64,000 nucleotides of DNA from Lunularia cruciata (lineage: Eukaryota > Streptophyta > Marchantiopsida > Lunulariales > Lunulariaceae). Positions 56,154 through 64,000 of the stretch are shown here, in pieces (within the stretch, counting starts at the first letter, position 1; the number at the start of each line of letters is the position of its first letter). The DNA is taken from assembly GCA_948567375.1 (NCBI GenBank), contig OX419762.1, positions 47,039,034 to 47,103,033 of the forward strand, written 5' to 3'. The translations under genes were made by a program, and so were the position numbers. The notes below the pieces were generated by a model, which saw only the letters and a list, made by a program, of their open reading frames with translations, did no database searches and was not told where the DNA came from.

Positions 56154-57240
56154 ATGGATCCGCAATTTTAGGAATTGAAAGAAGGAATGCTAGGAATGTT
56201 GAACAAGTTTTGGGAGATCAAGATGACCATGGAGGCAGGCTATGTCAACTATGTACCTTCAAGAATGATCAGGAAATGCAAAAAAGGGAGTCATCCCAAA
56301 ACACAATACTGATTGAAGTACATGGAGAGTCACTCATGCCAAAGACACTGACCTCGGTCGAAAATGAGGCCATGTTGTTATTACGAATGAAGAATACTTG
56401 CAAAATCAAGCCTTACAAGGAACAATGCTCTATGGGAGTCATGGAGAACTAGAATTCAAGAATGAATCAACACTTTTGATTGTTCACAACAAAAATCACT
56501 CATCATTCTACCAGCATGTTTTCATATGGGTACTTGATTGATAAAGCCCTCACATGGTATGATGCTTGGGAATGATCAATGTTGGAAAAAGGAAGAGAGA
56601 TCACTTGGACGGCCATGCAAAAAGGGCTATTGAAGAACTTCCAATCAATGGATTTGGTGCAAATAGCCTGAACTCAACCATGGGGGTTGAAGCAGAAGAT
56701 TATCATACAAGATACATGGAGGCATTCATTGATTTATAGGTTACAATAACTGACATGAGTCCAACAAAAGCTCTAGACAATTTCATACAAGGGTTGAAAG
56801 AGAAAATCTGCCAAGAAGTAATGGTACAAAACCCTTGTATAGTTTTTGAAGCCATTGTGTGTGCTCAAAGAATAGAAGGGGCACTAGGAGGAGGTGAAGG
56901 AATCATCCTGACTTAATATTATTGGGCCAAAACACACAACACTTTGGTGGACTAATTCCTATGGAATTGGGCAATATCTTATTCAAAGAACGAGGGGCAC
57001 AACCATCCCAACAAAAACGGCGATAGGTTGAAGAAAGGAAAGATGGGGTCCCACAAGGAGAAGGGACTCGGGAAAAATAACATTGTTGTTATAATTGTGG
57101 CCAAATTGTGCACTTTGCCATCAATTGTCATAATCTTTTCCCTAGAGGCCCTCAGCCTCCATATAGGCAATATTTGAACAACATGGAGAGAAGAATTGAA
57201 GAGGAGGAAGTGGAAATCACCTCAAAAAACAAAGATTACT
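56154..57240 (+). pseudogene. Family III gag
   Basis: ATG 56154 (MDPQF then a stop, ELKEGMLGMLNKFWEIKMTM). The capsid part is scattered over frames. A CX2CX4HX4C knuckle CYNCGQIVHFAINC lies at 57087-57128. Many stops. Confidence 0.75.
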
Positions 57241-57890
57241 AGTAAATGTACCTCACGATCTTATTGGTTTGATGGAAAAGCAAAATAGCGAGGAAGGAAG
57301 AGGACAAGTGCAAGAAAGACAAGCTCACAATTGATTGTTGTAAATGGAGTCTTGGAAGGAAATTAGGTGAGAGTATTGATAGACCTTGGAGCATCATAGA
57401 GTTTCTTATCTTGCTCTATTGCAATAAATTTGGGGATGGATCTAGAGAAGGATGAGAATGAGGAAGTAGAATTACCTAATGGGCCAATAGAGAGGATTGA
57501 ATCATTACTTAGAAAGGTAACACTCTTTATAGGAGAATATTAGGAAGCAATTGAGTGGCAAGTGATATGGTTAGCTCATTAAGATGAAATCTTAGGTGTA
57601 CCATGGATGGAGCACTATAACCCCCTGGTCAATTGGAGGAAGAAATTAGTGAGGACTTGCCAATGAAAGATCAATAGAGTTAAATAGAGAGCACAAAGGC
57701 AAGAATTACCTCTATATGTCATAGGGACAACAACTATCTATAAGATAGATAGATGTTTCATGGGCCTAATAAGAGAAGTCTAGAACATACAACTTGATGG
57801 ACAAGTTCCTAAGAAATTGAGAGATGTGGTCAATGAGTTCAAGATGTTTTCTTGGATGACCTACCCTCAAGGTTACCACCAAAAAGGAGA
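57241..57890 (+). pseudogene. Family III protease
   Basis: Active-site block VLIDLGAS (DLG at 57382-57390) followed by a TAG, SFLSCSIAINLGMDLEKDE, and the closing motif EILGVPWMEHYNPLVNW. Confidence 0.78.
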
Positions 57891-58720
57891 GTTGATCATA
57901 AAATTGAGATAATTCTTGGGAAGACACTTCCTTGTAAGGCCCCATATTGTCTATCACCTCATGAGTTGGAGGAATGTAAGGCTCAAATCTAGGATATGCT
58001 ACAAAAGGGGTTTAGCTAACCCAACATATCATTATATGGGACTCTTGTCTTGTTTGTGAAGAAAAAGGATGGCATGATGCACATGTCCATTGACTATCGG
58101 GGCCTAGATCAAAAAATGGTGAACAATAAACACCCCTTATCTTGCATGCATCACTTGTTTGATCAACTCAATGAGGCAAAACAATTCACCAATCTTGATC
58201 TACAAAGCGGTTACATTCAAATCCGGATTGCAAAACTTCTTCTGCAATCTAGTACATTGATAAGATTGCCTTTCAAACAAGGTATGGTCACTTTGAGTAC
58301 ATGGTGTTGCCAGTTGGTCTCACCAACACACCAACCACTTTCATGAATTTGATGAATGACATATTTTGTCCATACTTGGATAAATCTATTATTGTTTTCC
58401 TAGATGACATCCTTGTCTATAGTAGGATTATGATGGAACACAAAAAACATCTACGAGAGGTTCTCCAGATATTATGACAAAATCAATTGTATGCTAAAAT
58501 CTCAAAGTGTGCATTTGGCAAGTCTAAAGTAGACAAGTTGGGGCATAGAGTAAGTGTAGAAGGTATCCAAGTATTAATAGATAAAATAGAGGTCATTAAA
58601 AAATGGAGTGCTCTAAGAGATTAGACTCAACTCAAGAGTTTCTTGGGATTGATGGGGTTCTATTGATGATTTGTCAAAGACTACTCCAAGGTGGCACAAC
58701 CTCTAATGGCAGTACTTGGC
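57891..58720 (+). pseudogene. Family III reverse transcriptase
   Basis: 58050-58346 reads VKKKDGMMHMSIDYRGLD and FTNLDLQSGYIQIRIA. The catalytic box FLDD is at 58397-58408 ([13 protein letters not shown]). Later SFLGLMGFY. Several frameshifts. Confidence 0.88.
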
Positions 58721-59100
58721 AAGAGGAAGAAGTGGATGTGGGGAACTGCACAAGAATTGGCCTTTCAAGAATTGAAAGATGCATTACTACATGCACCAAT
58801 CTTGAAATGATATGACCCAAAATGTCCAATCAAGTTGGCTATAGATGCATCAAGCACAACAATAAAGACAGTCCTACAACAAGAGTGGCATGATGGATGG
58901 CACCAAATTGCATATTTCTCTCAAAAGCTATTATTGGCAAAATGCAACTATCATACCACCAAACAAGAGGAGTTGGCTATTGTCCTAGAAACCAAGCATT
59001 GGAAGCACTACTTGGCAAGAAGGAATTTGTAGTAGAGATTGATCACAAACCTCTAGTCTACCTAGAGACACAAAAAGATCTATCTTGCCAATAGATTCAA
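58721..59100 (+). pseudogene. Family III RNase H
   Basis: Reads IKLAIDASSTTIKTVLQQE, QIAYFSQKLLLAKCNYHT and ELAIVLETKHWKHYLA (58835-59032). Confidence 0.87.
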
Positions 59101-61160
59101 TGGGCAAAGTGGAGACAAAGGTTCAACATGACAATCACATATGTGGAAGGCAAGAAGCAACTTAAAGATGCATTTACTCAAATGCCTGTGGTAAAAAATC
59201 CGGTGATAGAAGTCAAGATGAACCCTAAATTTTGGCCAAGAATTCTTATTGCTACAAAAATTGACCCATAGATTGTAGGAGCTCAATCATCCAACGGCGT
59301 CACTAGTACCCAAGGACTTGCTTTCCTTGATGGCAGGTTATGGATCCCAAAGGACACGACAATAAGAACCACCATCCTAGCAGAATATCATGATTCCACC
59401 ATTGCAAGTCACATAAGAGTGGACAAGACCTTGGATGCAGCCAAACACCATTACTATTGGCCCAAGATGAGCAGTGATGTGATGGAGTATGTTCTTTAAC
59501 ACCCATTTGTGCATGTGTGTGGTATTGTGATATTTAGCTTGGTATTACAAGTACTTGAGAGATATTATTTATATAGAAATAAATGATGGTTTTACAGTAG
59601 TCATGATTAGCTAAAGTTAGTCATAGCTAAGATAGAGGGGACCTTACTTTAGAGAAAGTGGAAAAGATGAGCACCATTATTTTGGATTCTAGTGTGTTGA
59701 CTTGGAATTATCCCTAGGTGTTTGGCTTTGAGGAAAGAGTTGAGAACTCTTGGGCCCGGAAGCCTTTTTGTTTTGAATTCTTCTATAGTCCAAGAATAGC
59801 CCATGTGAAGGAGTCCTTGACTTAGTGGTTGGGTCAAGATAAGATCACATGCTTAGTCAAATATGCCCATGTGAATGGATATTCCTTTCTAGTTTTGACT
59901 TTACTTGACTTTTAGCCTAGTAACTTGAGTTACTCTAGTAATAAGTAACTTTGGTACGTAACTATTTCACAAGTATATAAACAAGGGATGAGGAGGTACT
60001 CATCATCCTTTCATTTGCAACTATCTCTCTCATTGAGTTCTCTAGTGAGCAATGTCTTGAGTCTTGAAGTGTTAGCCTTGGAGGAGTATGATGGAGTTGG
60101 GGTTCTTTGCCTTCTTAGTCCATGGTGCACTACCATAATAGCCATCAAAGGTTCATCCTTAGTGAGAGACAGGCCGGCTCATAGTTCAAAGCTACTTACT
60201 AAATCAACAAAATAAAGCTTCTAATCAAGCTTATGTAGGACTCCTTCATCCTCTTCCTACTCGTACACATTATTGGGAATAGGTAAGCATGGATCTGGTT
60301 TGTGAATTGCCAAAGACCACCTTAGGGTTTGACTACATTGTAGTCTTTGTTGACTACCTTAGCAAAATGATTCATGTGCATCCTACGACCAAGGATATGA
60401 CTGCTCCACAATTATCTCAATTGTACTTAGGTGCAGTCTTTTCTCACCATAACTTGTCTTGACTGCTCATCATTGATAGAGGCACTCAATTCACTAGTTT
60501 GTTTAGGAGAACACTCTTTGGTTTCTTCAAAACCAAATTGGCCATGTCTACAACTTACCACCCACAAACCGATGGACAAATAGAGTGGACTAGTTGCACT
60601 ATTGAAGACATGCTCACGGGCTTCAACCTAGAAGAGCAAGAAAGGTAGAACACCTTACTCCCATTGGTGGAATTTGCATACAATGATTTAGTGAATGCAT
60701 CCACATAAGCCATACCATTCTTTCTCATGTAAGGAGAGCATCATGTCTTACATTCAAGCTTGATGAAGATCCGCCCGGTGGATACCAAGGTGGATGATAT
60801 CAAGTCTTTTGTTTCCAAAGTCCAACAAGGAGTGGAGAATGCCAAAAACACATTACAAATTGCCCAAAATCAACAAAAATAATATGTAGATGCACATTGT
60901 TGGCTCATGGAGTTCAATGTTGGGGATCAAGTTTGGTTGTCAACAACCAACCTCACATTAGTTGGTCCTTGCAAGCTTAGACCTCATTTTATTGGGCCTT
61001 TTCCTATCCTTTGTCGCGTTGGCACAATGGCCTATCACCTTGAGCTACTGACACATATGAAGATCCACCTGGTATTTCATGTTTCCTCACTATGCCAATA
61101 TGCTCCTTGATCACCCCACTTCTCTCCGTACAAGAAAGTTGACCATGTCAAACACTCATT
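59101..61160 (+). pseudogene. Family III integrase, split by a solo LTR
   Basis: The N-terminal part ends AAKHHYYWPKMSSDVMEYV at 59494, between the His and Cys pairs of the zinc domain. It resumes at 60182 with QSYLLNQQNKASNQAYVGLL, then MDLVCELPKTTLGFDYIVV (first Asp), IDRGTQFTSLF (second Asp) and TDGQIEWTS (Glu). 60907-61110 is the C-terminal part (FNVGDQVWLSTTNL, HPVFHVSSL-like). Confidence 0.87.
59495..60181 (+). repeat. Solo LTR, family I, in family III integrase
   Basis: 687 bp, TTTAACACCC...GGCTCA. GTTC is present at 59491-59494 and 60184-60187, consistent with a slightly eroded duplication. Confidence 0.92.
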
Positions 61161-61310
61161 GATGAGGCGGAGGAATATGAGGTCAAATGTATTCTCCAGA
61201 AGTGCATCCATGGTACTTGCCATCCATGTGTGGAATATTTGGTACATTGGAATGGGTACCCACTGGATGAGGCAACATGGGATCCAATATCCAATTTGAC
61301 CAATGCATGA
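61161..61310 (+). pseudogene. Family III chromodomain
   Basis: Reads DEAEEYEVKCILQKC and YLVHWNGYPLDEATWDPIS, a clear chromodomain at the C-terminus of pol; it ends at the TGA at 61308. Places the family among the chromoviruses. Confidence 0.88.
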
Positions 61311-61361
61311 TATTAGTGAAATCTTTTGAGCAATAACTTTGCAATGAGGACATTGCATCTT

Positions 61362-61376
61362 AAAAGCAAAGAGGTT
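61362..61376 (+). other. Polypurine tract of family III
   Basis: AAAAGCAAAGAGGTT directly before TGTAATACC. Confidence 0.7.
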
Positions 61377-62153
61377 TGTAATACCAACAACTAGACCATA
61401 TTAGCTAGAGGTGAAAATTGGTGGTAACATCTAGAAGAATTTTATGTATGATAGGCTAGGTAGATCATATAGAAGTGTCATCAAAAGAGTACTTCTACTA
61501 ATAGAGCAAGAACCAAAAATAGCCTAAATTTGTAATACCAAAAATAGCCTAAACTTGTAATGCCAAAAGCTAGACATATCATCCAAAGGTGAAAATTGGC
61601 TTGGTAACATCTGGAAGGCTGTTTTACATGTTGGGCTAGGTAGATCAGATAGAAGTGTCACCAAAAGAGGACTTCTACTAATAGGGCAAGAGTCAAAAAT
61701 AGCCTAGAAACTTTAGAGCCAATTTTGGAGGCCTAAACTGATGAATTTGGCCTTGAAAATATGTATATATATTCCTTCCCAATGGATAAAATATTGGCTT
61801 TCTCTCCCCAAATTTCTCTCATCTAGAGCTTTCCAATGGTACCTCACCCATGTGATTTGGAGATTCCTACAAGAAGATTTCCTAACGATTCCCTCTAGTC
61901 AAAGAAGGTTTGACCAGCAAGATAGGATCAGAACCAACATGTCATCCATGCATGTAACTAATCTAAGGGTAGAGATCAATGACATATCACCAATCCATGT
62001 ATTTGATCCAAGGGTGGAGCTTCCTTCAGAGAAGTCATCTTTGCTATATAATACAATCAAGGTGCTCCTTTGGGAGCATCAGAGGTTGAGTGTGAAATTA
62101 TGTGTTTCTTTTTTTGTGTTTCTCTTAAGGTCTACTATCCTTGGAATATTACA
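61377..62153 (+). repeat. 3' LTR of family III element
   Basis: 777 bp, TGTAATACC...ATATTACA. Longer than the 5' LTR partly because of a small direct duplication around AAAAATAGCCTAAA (61510-61560). Confidence 0.93.
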
Positions 62154-62158
62154 CTAAG

Positions 62159-64000
62159 CCCCAATAGATTTGACATGAGAAATTTTCTCTATTGTACCTA
62201 AGATATCCAAGCTATGCAAGTTGTACCATCTACAAACAACTAGAGCATCCAAAGGAGCATCACCTAGTGTGATTGCTCTCCTATAGATTGCACTAGCCAT
62301 TGCTCTTTATAGAACAATGTACACACATTGTCTAAAATTTGCTACAAAGTATGAGAGTGTGAGTAGTACTCCTTGGCGCCTAACATGATAGGCTCTCATG
62401 CAGTTCTTGACAAATATGTCAAACACCATGTTTATTGCTCCATATAACTCCAAGGCTAGAGGAACAATGAGGTGACCTCACTGCATGTCCCTATACTTGG
62501 AGACCTTATGAGCTTCTATTTCACTTGCCACCCATCCAAGAGGATTGGTAATGACTCCCTCCAAAATTATATCATGCATAGGGTCCGTAACCATGACATC
62601 CACTATTTTCACCTAATCATCTTGGACCAAGTATAAGTCTGCCTTAACACATGTCATCTACAAAGCATACAAATGCTCCCTCCAAGCCAAGTATCCACTT
62701 TCTTATGCCATAGCAAACACTATGTCCCTAATAGCATTATGGATAGTTATCATTTATCCTCTAAAATGATACCATGTCGTATGAACCATTGTTACATCTA
62801 GTGTAGAACCACACTCACAAGTGAGTAATGAAGATGCAGATGGGTGGACCAAACCTAGGTGAAACCTCATCATTGTAGAGAAAATAGTTTGTGCAAGTTA
62901 GAATGCCCTGATGCATGGTCAAGCTAAGATCCAAGAGCCTACTCCCTTGCTAGAGCAAGAGCAAAGATGTGCTCTAGTAGCTTGGGGAATAGATGAGTCA
63001 ACTAAGAGAGAGTGTAGCATATGCTGACACTGTTGCTCCATCAAGGAAGACTATAAACCTCTAGTCTAACCTGACAATAGTGAAGCAAAAGATGGAAAGT
63101 CCTCATGTGCGCATGGGGATATATTATCTCTTGTTTGCCGTAGTAACATCTAGAGAGAAAAAGATCCCTCCTCCACCTCTATCACATAAGTCTCTAAAAC
63201 ACCAAACAAGAGGAAAGTAGGGGTGCCAAGAGAGCCCAACTACCCAAAAACACTATATGTATTGTCTCCTCTATAGATAGCAAGCAACCCCTCCACATGA
63301 GGTTGGCAGAGCCATCTATCAATATGCTGAATCCCCTATCACACACTCAAATGTCCTTGGTCCAATAATTTCACCAAAGACTCTCATAATCTTCCTATCA
63401 AAGGCTCTCAAACATGATACAAAGGACAAGGAGAAGGGAATTGTGCAAAGAAGGTAAGTTGGTCAAAAAGCAATACTAGAGGGAAGTATACCAAATGCCA
63501 CCTATAGATCTCCTAGTAATAGAAGGTCATCAATATGGAGAACATCCTCTACTAGAGTAGCATCTAAGAAGAATGTGACAAAATCCTTAGATCCTACTGG
63601 CACTCCAAGAACATAGTCCATTTGTAGATGTGATATACACCCCTTTGGAAGCTCAAGGTGGGAAGGGATACATGAAGTGGACCATGCCTTTCAATTTCAC
63701 ACCTTGATTCTCAAGCCTACTAGATGTAGCTTGGTAGTCAAGTGGTCAAAGGCCTGCCTAATCTGATCTATGTGGCTCATGATGTGTATATCATCTGCCA
63801 AGGAGAGAAATACACAACCAAGCATGGCAAAAGTAGTAAATAAAAGAGCTCTAAAGTGAGCCATGGCAAATAAGGGCCCCCCTAAAGGATCTCCCTAATA
63901 TGTACCAATAGCTTACTCCAAGATAGTGACACCTTCTTATGAACAACCATGCTGATAGTAAAGGAAGCAAGAGAGCCATAAAAAGACCACACAAAAGGAA
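62159..64000 (-). pseudogene. Non-LTR (LINE-type) reverse transcriptase, partial
   Basis: On the minus strand, RT motifs appear in order: GDPLGGPLFAMAHFRALL (region B, about 63843-63894), then FLSLADDIHI with the catalytic ADD box (LADD at 63790-63801), then a conserved C-terminal part read in pieces (VLGVPVGSKDFVTFFLDA, LGDLQ-like VAFGIL, YLLCTIPFSLSFVSCLRAFD), and a tail near 62400-62560 (GHLIVPLALELYGAINMVFD). Frames are broken. The N-terminal half lies beyond the right edge. No poly(A) end is seen. Confidence 0.75.

Larger units (their letters stand above)
54820..62153 (+). mobile_element. Family III Ty3/gypsy chromovirus, full-length
   Basis: 7.3 kb, flanked by perfect CTAAG duplications (54815-54819 and 62154-62158). 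LTRs 54820-55557 and 61377-62153, tRNA-Met-like primer site, hairpin, gag, protease, RT, RNase H, integrase with chromodomain, polypurine tract. A family I solo LTR (59495-60181) interrupts integrase. All frames are broken. Confidence 0.95.

Overview
This window is plant nuclear heterochromatin made almost entirely of nested, decayed retrotransposons. I find no convincing host gene, rRNA, tRNA gene or CRISPR array. The Ty3/gypsy families, chromodomain integrases, plant-style primer sites (initiator tRNA-Met and a tRNA-Asp-like site) and multi-level nesting suggest a land plant with a large, methylated, repeat-rich genome. A gymnosperm or fern is my guess, but the sequence does not prove it.

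Four LTR families and one LINE are present. Family I is a Ty3/gypsy element with LTRs of about 690 bp, a tRNA-Asp-like primer site, no chromodomain, and an extra zinc-knuckle ORF upstream of gag. It has copies A (1-7731, minus), B (7732-32134, minus, interrupted), P (13522-21322, plus, nearly complete) and D (33052-45116, plus, interrupted), and solo LTRs at 47454-48142 and 59495-60181. Family II is the unusual one. Its order is gag, protease, a DNMT3-like cytosine methyltransferase domain, RT, RNase H, integrase and a C-terminal PHD finger. It has two broken plus-strand copies, about 11734-27205 and 32135-50505. Family III is a chromovirus with LTRs of 720-780 bp: one full copy (54820-62153, TSD CTAAG) and six solo LTRs. 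Family IV is a chromovirus with LTRs of about 415-430 bp whose U3 carries perfect heat-shock-element arrays: one full copy (39387-45022, TSD ATGAT) and one solo LTR. A LINE-type RT lies on the minus strand at 62159-64000.

The nesting can be read from split domains and target-site duplications. Family II copy 2 is the oldest layer in the left and middle parts. B landed in it and was then broken by A (in integrase), by family II copy 1 (in gag), and by family III solo LTRs. P then landed in the gag of copy 1. D landed in the protease of copy 2 and later took a family III solo LTR in its leader and the full family IV element in its 3' LTR. The family III element at the right was split in its integrase zinc domain by a family I solo LTR.

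All coding regions carry stops or frameshifts, many of a TGG-to-TAG/TGA or CAA-to-TAA type expected from deamination of methylated cytosine. The most interesting signals are the methyltransferase and PHD domains of family II, the heat-shock-element promoters of family IV, the extra zinc-knuckle ORF of family I, and a perfect 18-bp hairpin just after the family III primer site.
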